Source of the DNA: Durusdinium trenchii
Taxonomy: Eukaryota > Sar > Dinophyceae > Suessiales > Symbiodiniaceae
Length of the DNA: 64,000 nucleotides
Direction: 5' to 3'
NCBI GenBank assembly: GCA_963970005.1
Contig: CAXAMN010028861.1
Coordinates: 119,025 to 183,024 of the forward strand
The position numbers and the translations under genes are program-made. Below are positions 1 to 11,399 of this stretch, one piece after another. The notes beneath the pieces are model-generated. The model saw only the letters and a program-made list of their open reading frames with translations, was not told the origin of the DNA and searched no databases. How positions within the stretch are numbered: the first letter of the stretch is position 1; the number at the start of each line of letters is the position of its first letter.

Positions 1-660
1 CACGTGCCTCGAACACCAGTCTCGCGTCTCTGGGATGGGGATTGGAGATTTTCAAATGGTCAATGATGACTGGCCAAGACTTAACAGTACACCATTGTGT
101 GGGCGGGTGTGGCATCACGCTGCGCCTGACGACGCCGGCACGAAGGATATCTGGCAAGATACTGTCCATCTCAAGGCTCCGCAAACTGAAGAGGTTAATG
201 TTGCAGAGTGTGGAATTGGTGCTGTCGATCCTAGCTCCACCCTCCAAACGGCGCTTCTTGGCTTCCATTGCCACAGACCGATTGTGGGCAATGATTGTGT
301 GTTGAGGCAAAGCACCGCCTTGAACCTCGACTTCAACAACGTCACCACCGCCAGCAACGTCTGTGAAAACATGTCTGTGGCCAAAGCCTGCTTCTTCTGG
401 CACAACGTGGAATATCATCTCATACGCTGCGGCATCAAAATCCTTGGTGTGCATGGTATCTCCCATGTAGCATTTTGGACCACTCTGGACTCTGCAGGTT
501 CCGTCATCGAATACACGAAAGCCAGTGAAGTGCTTTTGGCGATAGAGGACGTACTTACCGGGCTGCAAATCTGCTGCTGGAGCGATATCCACAGCAAATA
601 TGGTGTGCCTGTAGCGACTTGGTCATGTAGGTAGCTTGGGTTGAAACTGAGGAGTGAAAG
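1..660. other. Left-edge segment, coding status undecided
   Basis: A plus-strand frame is open from 35 to 634 (199 residues), and minus-strand frames are open over much of the same stretch. I recognise no domain in any of them. The neighbouring minus-strand exon at 675-832 makes the minus strand the likelier coding strand, but the minus frames here are broken by stops. The segment is left uncalled. Confidence 0.25.
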
Positions 661-674
661 CAAAAAGACATTCT

Positions 675-832
675 TACCAAATACACCAAGGCACTTCAAA
701 GGAGTCAGCATCTTTTGGCCATCCTCCACAGCCCAAAATGGCCCATCACCAGTGTAGGGTACTTTGAGGCCAATGGAGCGAAACGCATCCACTAGGCACA
801 CTTCCGTGAAGCGTCTTTGCACCAAAGGCTTG
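675..832 (-). CDS. Exon-like fragment of an unrecognised protein
   Basis: The minus-strand translation contains a protein-like stretch, roughly FTEVCLVDAFRSIGLKVPY followed by GDGPFWAVEDGQKMLTPLKC. It has a balanced amino-acid mix and no low complexity. A second minus frame covering 746-1042 overlaps its upstream end, so a frame change or splice junction near 810-830 is likely. No domain is recognised and no function is proposed. The call rests only on protein-like composition and on other minus-strand coding fragments nearby at 1262-1354 and 2131-2313. Confidence 0.3.
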
Positions 833-1261
833 CTGGTAGTAGCGCATGGTCCTCAAGAAGGTTGCAGCAAAGGCACCAAGCAGAACTGCATGTAACATGT
901 GGGTGGGTTTCTGCTTTTTCATTCTAAAAAACCGATGCGCCTGGGGGTGGTGAAGAAAAGAAAGGGCATCTGGCATAGTCATCTTCTCCCTTTCTGCTTG
1001 GACTATGCACTCGTATTCCTGACGACTACACGCGCCACACACTCACAGATTCCTCAAGACTACCCTTTTCATGACCTATATCTTGTCATGTAAGCTTGCA
1101 CTGACGACCCTGCCTCGAAGAGCTTTTCAAAAGCTAGTTCCCGCCTTCGGAGAATGCGTTGATGCCTGCCAATTGCGTTGGTGTAGACGTTCTCCCAGTA
1201 GCGCTCCTCGTACCGTCGCCGCTTCTGGCGCTTGGACAATGGTGGCCTGGGATATCAAACT

Positions 1262-1354
1262 TCACATATGGTCATTTAGTTTCTCTCGGCCAAGATACCG
1301 TTGACCAACTTCACAGGTCAAGCGGTTGACAATCGTCTTCATAAAGTAATCACC
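1262..1354 (-). CDS. Short exon-like fragment with GDYFM motif
   Basis: The minus strand reads GDYFMKTIVNRL and continues to a stop at 1262-1264. The segment starts just after TTTAAG, which could be a 3' splice site. It resembles the fragment at 2131-2313, which reads GDYFMQGIIRRLTYAMPVA, so the two look like duplicated exons of one unknown family. The function is not recognised. Confidence 0.35.
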   Translation of the reverse strand, partial: GDYFMKTIVNRLTCEVGQRYLGREKLNDHM

Positions 1355-1362
1355 TTAAATAA

Positions 1363-2130
1363 GAATGTGGGCGGCTCACAGAAAGTGTTAAGCCACCACT
1401 GCAATTTGAATTGGACCCAGATACTCCACATAGCAGCATTCTTTTGGAAGTCAGCTGTTTGTGGAACTGGCGTCATGAGAGTGAATCGGGAAAGCACCAG
1501 GTATCTGCTGGTTACAAAGGCTAAGGACACACAGCAAGCAAGAAACTGGAGAAGGATGTAGTTACGCCCGCCTTGGCATGTTATACCTTCATCAGTTCCG
1601 GGCCTTGGCCGCAATGCAGCAAGCTCGACAAAATCACAAATCGTTGAGCATTATAAAAACCTTAGGCTGCAGCCGACCAGTATCATTTCTTGACTGCGCT
1701 GGAGCCTCGGGTCGACAGCAGCAGTATGTGAACAAGGCGAACAAAGCTGCCGCTTGCTTTTCAGCCTCTGCATGTGGTTCATGTAGTGGAGCCGCTCGCT
1801 GCCCCCTTACAAGAATTTTAATTCAATTGCAAATCTCAACAGCTATATGTCCAAGCCTGCATCGGAAGTACCACTGCTTCCGCGAAATTCTTTTCCAGTT
1901 GGGAAGCTCCAGCCCCACTGGAAATGAAGTCGTGCTGCGACACCGCCTCGCAATCTTCCACGCAAGGGCATCACCTGCAGGCTACCATGTGCATCTACGG
2001 TATCGACATGAGACACCTGTGGCATGTGAGCGTACTACCTTGTATTTCACAAGCGAGTCACACCACAATGGGCAAGAAATCAGCTTCGCATTTGACTCCT
2101 TGACTTTGCACCCACCAGTGGCAACTTGCT
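1363..2130. other. Spacer between the two GDYFM fragments
   Basis: No convincing gene was seen. A minus-strand frame at 1339-1614 and a plus-strand frame at 1578-2225 are open, but their translations contain no recognisable domain and look like chance frames or broken exons. Confidence 0.3.
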
Positions 2131-2313
2131 TCAATCCAAATCCAGACTTGCGCCCTTGGCAGGTATCATTGCAAACTCACGCAAATTCAAACCAATTCCG
2201 CTGTTTTCCGGCCAAGGCACATTGAATGGTTTCATAGCAACCGGCATGGCATACGTAAGACGACGGATGATTCCCTGCATAAAGTAGTCGCCTTGTTCAC
2301 TCGCAGTGGGCAA
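2131..2313 (-). CDS. Second GDYFM-type exon-like fragment
   Basis: The minus-strand translation includes GDYFMQGIIRRLTYAMPVA and then VPWPENSGIGLNLREFAM. The first part matches the fragment at 1262-1354. The similarity starts at the same GDYFM point in both, as expected if an exon boundary lies just upstream. The family and function are unknown. It could be part of a locally duplicated gene with the pieces at 675-1354. Confidence 0.35.
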   Translation of the reverse strand: MPTASEQGDYFMQGIIRRLTYAMPVAMKPFNVPWPENSGIGLNLREFAMIPAKGASLDLD

Positions 2314-2498
2314 ATCAACTATGCTTTAGATATTGCACACTGAAAAGGCAAGGCAAGGAGCAGTTGGAGCGTGTTGCCAAATCTGCTTGGTCGCAACAGC
2401 GCCCGATGATAGACGCCATGAAACAATCGCCTTGTATAAAAAATCTGTGTTGACATGCGCTAGGTTGGTGCTAGGATGTGATCACCAAGTGCTTCAAG

Positions 2499-3110
2499 AC
2501 ACACCATCCTCCATCATATTCTTCCAGGTATCCCCGAGATACAAAAGGCCAAAGCAATCCTGCGCAAGCCATTCTGCAGCTTCACATCTTTTATTCCTCG
2601 AAACCATGTAAACTTCTCCTGGCTTCGACCACCCAGAATCAGTGTCAGTGAAAGGGCCTGTCGCAACAAAATCGGGTTGGCAAATTCGTTCCTTTTCATT
2701 GATAATGCGAAATCAAAGGCCTGAAGGCATAGCAAAATCATCAGACCACTTACAACCTGTGCAACATGTTTGTGCTTCAGTGCAGTACAAAAAGTTAGAA
2801 CAATTTTAAACTAAATGCCAATTCTGTCGGCGCACACCATACTCCATTATATTCGTCCAGATCCAGGCGAAACAGAGAAGGCAAGAGCAGTCCTAGGCAA
2901 GAATCAATGTACAGCATCACCCGTATAGTTTAAATGCGTTGCACTTCGCCTTGCCGCAGCCAATCGCAATCAACATCAGTGAAAGGGCCTGCCACAGCAA
3001 AGTGAAAGTCAACTTGTTAGATATGCTCCGTCGCTTGATACATGGCAAAACCCCAGGCCGGGCCTGAAAGCGAACCAAAATCATCGGACCTCTTACAACC
3101 TGTCCAGTGT
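2499..3110. repeat. Diverged tandem duplication (about 270 bp, two copies)
   Basis: The stretch 2499-2765 aligns with 2838-3110 at an offset of about 340 bp. Three blocks match in order: an ACACCATNCTCCATNATATTC block, a CAGTGAAAGGGCCTG block, and an AAAATCATC-GGACC/AGACC-TCTTACAACCTG block. The copies have diverged by substitutions and small indels. Neither copy holds an intact reading frame, so the unit is either non-coding or decayed exons. Confidence 0.65.
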
Positions 3111-3770
3111 CCAGCCGATGCACTTACAGTGGCAGATTTCAGACCTATCGGGTGAAGATCACTGCTAACAAGAAGCACTGACAGCTGAACCAGTTCACGA
3201 AGAAGCGGCCAAGAGCAATTTCGCCCGAACTGTGAGCGCGTTCACCAATAGGGTCAAAGATTGAGGCCACACCTTAGGAGGATGCGCAAAGAGCAAGGCA
3301 ATTTTGTATGTCATACATACTTAAAAAGATATTTTTAGCCAAGTCTCTCGTCTTGCATGATGAACCGTTCAAACACCCTTCCGCCATGGGCCCCACGCGA
3401 TGCAAAACGAGCAAATGACCAGATCGAGCGGGCAAACGAGCCAGAATGCGCTGCACGAGACATATTAATAGTTAAGTTCAACCCGTGCGCTTTAATTACA
3501 GTGTCACTAAGGCCCTGCTCGAATCAGCCTTCACTGCTTACATATTTGCATGCTGTTTAAAGTCCAGCATTTACATCATCAGTGTTCCGGAGTTTGGCGA
3601 TTGCATACTTCTAGAATCCAATGATTTTCGACTTGCATCTCATATAGATGAAATAGAGCCATCGCCTGACCCAATTGTCCACCGCGCCCGTCTAGCCATG
3701 TGCGCTTCTTTTTCTACGTGACAGAGTTATGGTTTAGCAGCTCCTCATCATACCTGGCGCTCCACTACCC
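3111..3770. other. Non-coding stretch
   Basis: No gene, structured repeat or recognisable element was seen. Only short chance frames are present. Confidence 0.5.
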
Positions 3771-3773
3771 GAT

Positions 3774-3958
3774 TGCTCCGCCCCCACGCACTCCGTTGCC
3801 CACACTCTCCGCTCACCACACCTCCGCTCCCCACATGCTCCGCTCCCCACATGCTCCGCTCCCCACACGCTCCGCTCCCACGCGCTCCGCTCCCACGCGC
3901 TCCGCTCCCACGCGCTCCGCTCCCCACGCGCTCCGCTCCCCACACGCTCCCTTGCATC
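3774..3958 (+). repeat. GC-rich minisatellite, CTCCGCTCCCNCA-type unit
   Basis: A 10-16 bp unit built around CGCTCCGCTCCC(C)ACA repeats about 14 times with small length variation. It is open in several frames on both strands simply because the unit has no stop codons, so these frames are not called as genes. Confidence 0.9.
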
Positions 3959-4203
3959 CTGGCTCCTTAGGCGTGGGCATTCTCTCTACCTTAACTCCGT
4001 TTGCAGCGTGCTAGCTCCGCTTTACCAAACTCACTTGCTCTGGTGAACATATAATTTCTATCTGAATAATTCTTAACCAATGAAGTCAAGGCTAGCTGCT
4101 CTAATTCTCCTACTGGCTCAGACTCTACAAAGTATGGCACTGGCGGCCAAACAAACGCTCCATGTCATCCAACTTGAGCCAAGTAAGGGACATAGCTGAA
4201 AAA

Positions 4204-4603
4204 NNNNNNNNNNNNNNNNNNNNNNNNNNNNNNNNNNNNNNNNNNNNNNNNNNNNNNNNNNNNNNNNNNNNNNNNNNNNNNNNNNNNNNNNNNNNNNNNN
4301 NNNNNNNNNNNNNNNNNNNNNNNNNNNNNNNNNNNNNNNNNNNNNNNNNNNNNNNNNNNNNNNNNNNNNNNNNNNNNNNNNNNNNNNNNNNNNNNNNNNN
4401 NNNNNNNNNNNNNNNNNNNNNNNNNNNNNNNNNNNNNNNNNNNNNNNNNNNNNNNNNNNNNNNNNNNNNNNNNNNNNNNNNNNNNNNNNNNNNNNNNNNN
4501 NNNNNNNNNNNNNNNNNNNNNNNNNNNNNNNNNNNNNNNNNNNNNNNNNNNNNNNNNNNNNNNNNNNNNNNNNNNNNNNNNNNNNNNNNNNNNNNNNNNN
4601 NNN
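4204..4603. other. Assembly gap of 400 N
   Basis: A run of exactly 400 N, probably a scaffold gap of estimated or standard size. The right flank begins with an AAACTAAAAAAACTAAATG motif that recurs about 55 bp later (4604-4626 and 4661-4677). A tandem repeat may therefore have caused the gap. Confidence 0.95.
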
Positions 4604-5140
4604 AAAAAAACTAAAAAAACTAAATGTCCAGGAGTCTAGCCCTGTAGTTTTACAAAGAAAACTAAAAAAACTAAATGGCTGGACGTTTAGTTTCTGTGCG
4701 AACTGACACGCGCAACGAAATAAATGCGGAACGTCTCTCTAACATATATATATATATTATACAAATTATTACAAATTTAAATATTGAGAAGATGTCGTGA
4801 AAAAGACAGTATTGCCGTAATCATCCAGGCAATGCATTTCATCCTCCTCTCCGCTCCCAAAACTGGGCCTCCCAGTCCCCTCCAGTCTCCAGTCCTTGGC
4901 CTCCGCCACTTTTACTGCACTAACCTTCGCCGGTGACCTTCGTCAACCTCATCGAATGTCGCCGGACTTTCAGCTTGAACCTCATAAAGGCAGGTGCCGA
5001 TGTTCTCGCTCGGCGGCCGGTTCGGTTGGATGGTATCTTCTCATCGTCAGCCCTCCCGGGTGTCGAGAACCCAAACTCGCTGGTGTGGCTTGGACGAAAA
5101 GCATATCACCGAAAAGAAGCCCCTTTGACATCCTTCTAAG

Positions 5141-5209
5141 GATAGGAAAATTACATATTTTACAGTAGTTGATCCTCCCAAAACAGGGGTCACTCAAGTT
5201 CTAGGTATA
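5141..5209 (+). repeat. Dispersed repeat family 1, copy 1
   Basis: A 69-bp segment starting GATAGGAAAA and ending GGTTCTAGGTATA-like sequence. It aligns almost end to end with 25831-25898, with roughly eight or nine differences and one indel. Its class is unknown, and no terminal inverted repeat is obvious. Confidence 0.75.
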
Positions 5210-6270
5210 GTCGCCACAGTTCTATTCCTGCAAAGGACCGAACACCTAGCCGCTCACTTACTCGGCCGCCAGCACGAGTTCAAAGATGGATTTGGCGGCG
5301 GCATGTGATCATCTGAATGGATGAACCCAGACTTGATCTGAAAGCACTGTCACATCGTTCGTTGTTTCATGTTGTTTGAAACCGTATGTCACGATTTATG
5401 CTAGATTATGCTAGTTAACGCACCAACTCAGGTTTGAAGAGTGGCGCTCTCCCGGAAATCAGGCGTGCAGCCCTAAGGTCAACACATGGTCTGTTTGCTG
5501 GATGGTCATCTTACTCTGCCTGCCCGCCTTCCATCGGTGAACATGCCCATTGAACATTTCCGCCGAGCACACGCCCGCAGCCCGTCGGATGGTTTCAACG
5601 AGAAAGACTGCGGAAATGGGAGATCAGTCTCCACCTGTAACTAGAACTTTGAGCTCGAGTACCGAAATAAACATACCCGGACCGTGGTTTTGAGAGTTAG
5701 GATGTAGTTGAATTCATACCCTCAAGCACATAAACTTCCCTGTGAAGAATCTGTTGGACATGGCAAGTCTGTATCTTCAAAAAAGCATGAGGGGTTGGAC
5801 ATGTCCAATGAAGCCCATCCCCAACTACTTAGTAACACGGGTCTCCACTCGATGCTTTGAACAAGTTCAACTATATGTTTTGCTGGGGGAGCCCTTACAT
5901 CCTCTAATGCATGTTCTGTTGAAGATGTTTTACGACCACAACAGGTCCGAAAAAAAGGTGTGCTGGCTCGTGGCCTGCAGCCATCCTGGAGCCCAGAACC
6001 CGTTGAGGGGTCGGATCCGCCGCAAGAAGTGGGTCACAAGCACCCACCACATTGACCGAATCGGTTTATACCGATCCTTAACCCCAAGTGATCGTATAAG
6101 GTCGTAGAGAGTGACTCCCCTTATATAACACCACCCATGGTCTAAGGGACATGGTCTTCTACGGATGAATTCTCAGGTTCCATGCGAGTTTGCAGGGGTA
6201 TCATGTTCACTGCAAAAAGACATCATCTTTTCCAGCTTGTCCCACCAGTCTTCACGGCTTTGAGACGCTC

Positions 6271-6290
6271 GTGCGTCTCGAGAGACGCAC
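6271..6290. repeat. Short perfect inverted repeat, GTGCGTCTC arms
   Basis: Nine-base arms GTGCGTCTC and GAGACGCAC are separated by only GA, inside a CpG-rich patch. The role is unknown. Confidence 0.8.
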
Positions 6291-6889
6291 GCGGGGCGGT
6301 GTTCGGCGGATCGCGCGGCACCTTTCCGGACGTTCAAGCAGTGAAAGCACGCAAGGAAAAAACGTGCGATTGGGCATCGGAGTCCGAGTCACGGCTTGGT
6401 TAGGCAGGTGGTGGGGGGTCGAAAAAGAGCGCGTGAAGATGGCCGTTTTGCGAGGTCGGCGGAAGAGGTCAAGGCCACCATGATATGGTCTTCTGACAAC
6501 GACCAGTGGAGGGACGTTTGGTTGTTTGATTGCATTGTTTGATTGCACCAATTCCCACGATGAGTGTAATGTTCTATGCGTTGCTTTCATTCTGCATCAG
6601 TCTGACCATTTCACACACAATAAGGGAGTCTGACCTTCATCCAGAAAGCAAACACGCTGGCACCAAGTGTCTAAAACGCACAAAAATCATTTGGATCCAT
6701 GCCAAGTTGTGGTACTCCCTTGACTCAGAACTGAGTCCTTTGAGGAATCAATACCCTTTCAAGGATCCATCCAAAGGCAGGTTGGCTATGTGGACTTCAT
6801 TCTTCAAAAACCCTCCAGTGTTTCTGTTACTAACCCATACCTTACCTTGGATTTGTCCCATTTGGGTGCGCAATTTAGAGGCAAACCGC

Positions 6890-6945
6890 AAACCCCCAAC
6901 CAATGGGTAGACTGGCCTATGTTCCTTCTTCCAGGGGGTCGAACT
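6890..6945 (+). repeat. MITE-like family 2, copy 1
   Basis: A unit of about 55 bp running from ACCCCCAACCAATGGG to TTCTTCCAGGGGGTCG. The two ends are imperfect inverted complements (ACCCC...GGGGT). Related copies lie at 15899-15951 (opposite strand), 34645-34701 and 53738-53790. Confidence 0.7.
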
Positions 6946-9540
6946 TGGAGGTCTCCCCAATCAAACCAAAGATCATGTCAGCCAGAACACCTCACAATCC
7001 AAACAATCACAAACACAGTTTCATTGAAACACTCCCACTCAGTCTCATTGTCCCCACCAATATCCTTTATGGTTGGAACCCTCCATATGGACCTTCTTTT
7101 ACACCCACCATATGTTTTCCCAATGTGTGTGTGTGTGTCCGAGTGTCACCTTTCATGACCGACACACGCACCGAAATACGCTTAACTTTGCTGTGTCTTT
7201 CCTCATCGGTTCTCACATAGCAACGTTGAAGAACCCGAGTTTGACTATCCCAGTTGGGTACCCCAGCTGACGGGTTCTAAAAGGCAGGTCACAAAAAACA
7301 TCTCTTGGTACGAGTAGCTGACGGACTCCGACGCACGACTTTGACTCGAGGACTGCTTGGAGTAACTTCGTGGCTGCGCTGTCGCTGAACCTGCATTGAG
7401 AATGGGACCTGACGCCAAAAAGACGGTTGAAGGATCTTCCTACAGGTCCAGTCTGACCCATTAAATCTGGTCATTTACCTCATAGTACGTACAGTAGTGC
7501 TCTTGTATGACCAGCTCCAGCAAAATGAGGTCTTGGACCTGTAGGGTATGATACAAACTCTTCTCTTCCAGGTGCTCCATGGTTTTTTCCTGCTGACAAA
7601 CAAGCTTGATGTTTAATAAATGTACCTATTGTCATTTGCAGTCATTTGCGTGCTTTCGATGGTGTTTCGGCATGTGTTCGGCATGTTTGCGGCTAGTACG
7701 GAGTCGGAAAACGTGAGATGCACTGTCTTATCCAACATGTTACGGGTACAAAAAGCTACCAGGACCTTCCCAGTGACCTTCTGAGATCCCAGAATGAGGT
7801 CACTTACCAATCCTGAAGAGGTCACGAGTGGAAGGTCCTGCTGTTCATCCGTTTTCTGGTCTCGGATGCATCGTTTTTTTTTTTTTTTTCGACGGCCAAC
7901 AGCACAACCTCCGGAGTGTCCTCGAACCGACCTACAACTGCAAGTTCTGAACTCCGCCGGTGGAGTTCCGCCTATGTACATGGGCAGCGGCCCTAGAAAT
8001 CACCATAAGCCATTCAGCATAAGGATGCATAAGGGCTCAACAACTATCAACACAGCCACCTTAGACAAATGCCCTACCCTAGTGGTCGAAAGACTACGAT
8101 ATTTTGCCCCCAGTGAAAAAAAGGAATCGGACTCTCAGGGATTCTCAGGGCATAGACTGACATGTAGGAAATCTCTTCGAATCTTCGATCTTTGCCACAC
8201 TTGTCAGGATCAAGCCCGGTCTTCTGCCACGCTTTGGATCATGCTGCCTAGGCCTAGACTGAAATCCTTTAAACCTTCAAATCATTCTGCCTTTATATAA
8301 AGGATCATTCTGCCTATCGCTCGTGCCCAGCTGCGTCACACATCTGCCACACCCGTTCGCTTTGCACACCCGAACTCGCGTCGGGAAACGGACGCGTTCG
8401 TGGGGGGCGAAATGGAGTTTTTGCGTTCGAGTGAGCGTTGGTTCGGCCCCTCTCAGCTGTCGTCGCAATCGCCTGAAAGGGCGAGGGTCCAGTCACACCT
8501 TCTGACAAGGTACGAGCCCTAGGGAATATAAAATAGAATAAAACAAACTTTTGTGACTCACCAACGTCTGATAGATAAGACACTCGACCTAGTCTGGGTT
8601 CTAGTCATTATCTACTTTCCTTCTGGGGGATCGGTCTCCACGATGAACTCTTGGGGACGGGACCCATCGAACAACGACACTGAACAGCTACATGTGGCTG
8701 TACGGACATGGATTCCACGATGTGTGGCTGTACGGCATGCGTTTTGTCAACATGAGTTGCAAGCTATGGTTGTTTTCCACTTTCCAAGAGTCGCACTTTC
8801 AGCTCACCAACAATTAACATATGCTTGGCGGATCCAAGTAGCAGCAAGATCCATGCCACGGTGCCTTTGTTTACTCAGCTACTATATGCTACTATGCAAC
8901 TTATGCCTATGCTGCTAGAAACACCACCGGTGAACCTGAGAGCCTCGGGGACCGGTAAAGCCTCACTCTTGGGCGACAGACCGAGGAGTCTGTCGATAGA
9001 CCAACCCACGCTGGAAGGAGTCAGGCTGAACAGTTGCATGGAGTTGACTATTTGCTCATCTTGGATTCACAGACTCCAACCTTAAGCTTCTGCAGCCCAG
9101 CCAAGAACGACCTTCACCCACCAAGTCTGTCTTTAGCACATCTCGCTCGACCCTGCAAGAGCGCTTCTTTTTTGCGGGGTCCTCAGCTCCGGTCTTTGGC
9201 CTCTGGACTCGATCGTCCCTAGTCCGGCCGATCTTCAAATCTCCTCTTCGAACTTCCGGCTCAGATCGTGGAGATCAAGAGAGATGAACTTCTCTTGTCG
9301 CCAAAGTGCAGTTCTTGCAAAGTCATGGGCAAAGTGATACCTCTCAAGAGTTTCCGGTGCACCGGACCCAGTTGCAAGGTCCGAAGGCCTTGGCGCTACG
9401 GCGTGGGTACGGCGCGGGAGGCGTAAGCGTGGTGTCTGAGGCGTATGGTGACTGGGACTCCAGTTCGGTGTTCGTGCGTGGAAGTGTCCCACGCAGTTTG
9501 AAAAGGGGCAAGTTAAGCATACAAAGCATGCTGTGTAAAG

Positions 9541-10438
9541 CTAAAGGATCTGAAACAGTGTGGAAAGGAACAGAAAGAAAAAGGGGCAACGTCGAATCAA
9601 TGATATAAGGTACGGCAAACATCGGCTAACCACAGGCAAGAGGCTGGGAAGCCGGGCTATGAAGTCCAACGATTGCTTGAAATAGAAGCCAAGCACAAGT
9701 CTCTGCAAGGTCTCAGGAAGAGAAACTGTGTCCAAATTCTGGTTAAAGGCTTCACCAAAGCTCAAGTTCTCAAGGCTGCTTGGAAGGGCCACATGCTCCA
9801 AGTGTTGGTTGAATCCTGTCCCAAACGTCAAGCTCTTGAGACTGTTGGGCAGAGAGATGCCATATAAACTTTGATCAAATGCAGAACTCAAGGTAAGACA
9901 CAAGAGGCCCTCAGGCCAAGTCACTTGCTGCAGGCTTTGGTCGAACAGTAGGCCGAAGCTCAAACTCTGCAAAGAGTCTGGGAAAACCACCCGCGTGAGG
10001 TCCTGATCAAAATCATCACCAAAGCGCAAACTCTGAAGACCGCTTGGCAAAGACACCTGTCCAAGAGGTTGATCAAAGCTGTTGCCAAACGTCAAGCTCC
10101 AAAGACCCCTCGGCCAAGTGACAGCTTCCAAACTCTGGTTGAAGCTATCACCCAGCGTCAGGCTTTGAAGCTTCTCAGGCAAGCGCCCGTGCCCGTCCAA
10201 ACTCTCATTGCTGTCAAGCGTGAGGCTTTGGAGGGTGGATGGAAAAGTAATTTGATCCAATTTTTGGCAAGGACCAAGGCTCAAGTTTTGAAGGCCGCTG
10301 GGTAGACTCACATCTCTCAGGCTCTGGTCGAAGCTCGCGCCAAACACCAGCGTTTCCAGGTGTGGCCACACAAAGCCATCGATAGGCTGATTGAACCTCT
10401 TGCCAAAAGTTAGGCTCCTCGGACTTCGGTGGACCGCA
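9541..10438 (-). CDS. FNIP-repeat protein segment (12 repeats)
   Basis: The minus-strand translation is an uninterrupted series of about twelve 20-22-residue repeats of the form LxSLTFGxxFNQSLxxVxWPxxL, for example LQSLTLGDSFNQSLEAVTWP. This is the FNIP repeat pattern (Pfam PF05725 as I know it), a leucine-rich-repeat-like solenoid probably used for protein binding. The repeats begin right after TTGTAG at 10439-10443, a likely 3' splice site. An ATG at 10515 also opens this frame but has non-repeat sequence before the first unit. The C-terminus leaves the repeat and ends in a hydrophobic stretch (CLPYLISLI then FFFLFLSTLF) before the stop at 9541, which might be a membrane anchor. Repeats 3 and 4 are shortened. 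Further FNIP segments lie upstream on the same strand up to 15.1 kb and probably belong to the same gene or to decayed neighbours. Confidence 0.75.
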
Positions 10439-10639
10439 CTACAATCATATGTTACATGTTTTTTGCAATCATCTTTATACATTGCAAAACAAATCTTAAT
10501 GAACCCCAAACCCAAACCGGCTTACCCCAATGGACCGGTTTTCAGAAAGAACATCGAACTCGCTCGGTCCATCGTTGGGACGCCTTCGTTCGGAGCGGGT
10601 CATGTGTGGTGGACGCACAAAGCTCTTCTCTTTCTGTCG

Positions 10640-10827
10640 GGGCTCTTCAGGCCAGGCACTGCTGTACACCAAACGCGCTGATTGAAGCTGTCCCCGAACT
10701 GCAACACTTCCAGAGAGGGCCAGGTCACTTGGTCCAATGGCTGATTGAAGTCGTGGCCAAAGGCGATGATCTTCAAATTCTTCGGCCAAACCACCCCTGA
10801 GAACAAATGATCTGATTGAACAAACAT
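10640..10827 (-). CDS. FNIP-repeat exon (about 2.5 repeats)
   Basis: The minus strand encodes WPKNLKIIAFGHDFNQPLDQ followed by VTWPSLEVLQFGDSFNQ, after which the repeat pattern is lost. The upstream end is a TTCAATCAG sequence, which both encodes the FNQ of a repeat and could act as a 3' splice site. It is probably an exon just upstream of the 12-repeat segment, in the same orientation about 200 bp away. Confidence 0.6.
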
Positions 10828-10869
10828 TGAGGAGGAATGTCAAATCTACGCCTGATTGAAACACAAGTC

Positions 10870-11261
10870 AAGGGAGTATTGCTCATGTCCAGTGCCAGTA
10901 CTTCGCGAAAACTTGGATGTTTGTTAAATTAACGCATGAAGAGGTCTCTTTTTTGTAATTAGTCCATGTACCATGTTCATGTACCTTAATTATATGATAT
11001 GTCTACCAAACTCATCGAAAACATCCGCCCTTCAGAGCTAGGGCCGCTAGGGAGTCTCCACACGAACATCATGGGATGGCTACTGTCGGATGGTGTATGA
11101 TATTGTCTGACTCCTTAAATATTGGAACTTTACAGGGTACATGTACCTAGTTGAATAACACACGCACATGGGAGACTGCAGATTCGGTGGAACAAATCGC
11201 TCAGAAGCATGAAACGCTCACTAAGACGAACCTTTCCGGTGCAAAAATGACTGCCTTCGAA
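10870..11261. other. Spacer inside the FNIP cluster
   Basis: No coding or repeat signal was seen. It may be an intron of the FNIP gene. Confidence 0.4.
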
Positions 11262-11362
11262 ACACTCAGCAACCCTCTCCTTCAAGGCTTTGGTTGAAGC
11301 CATAGCCGAAGCGAAGGCTTTCAAGGCAATTTGGAAGAGTAACCCCTTCCAAGCCTGCAAAT
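11262..11362 (-). CDS. FNIP-repeat fragment (one repeat)
   Basis: The minus strand reads GLEGVTLPNCLESLRFGYGF then NQSLEGEGC and a stop. This is one clear FNIP repeat. It could be a one-repeat exon or a remnant. Confidence 0.5.
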
Positions 11363-11399
11363 GATTCTTGTGACTGAAGATGCATGAGAAGGTCTCACT

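Larger units (their letters stand above)
4604..9540. other. Long non-coding interval
   Basis: No supported gene in about 4.9 kb. It contains a short TA run (4743-4760), a 16-nt T run (7874-7889), copies of two dispersed repeats (5141-5209 and 6890-6945) and a small palindrome (6271-6290). CpG-rich patches at about 6240-6480, 8330-8510 and 9100-9240 could be degraded exons, but none keeps a convincing frame. Confidence 0.5.

Noticed and set aside
3700-4014. Proline/serine-rich frames on both strands
   Set aside because: Produced by the CTCCGCTCCC minisatellite; open in many frames at once.
4172-4182. CTTGAGCCAA, matching the reverse complement of the end of the dinoflagellate spliced leader
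   Set aside because: Only ten bases match and the rest of the leader is absent; expected by chance in 64 kb.
4162-4614. A 150-codon open frame
   Set aside because: Almost entirely the 400-N assembly gap.
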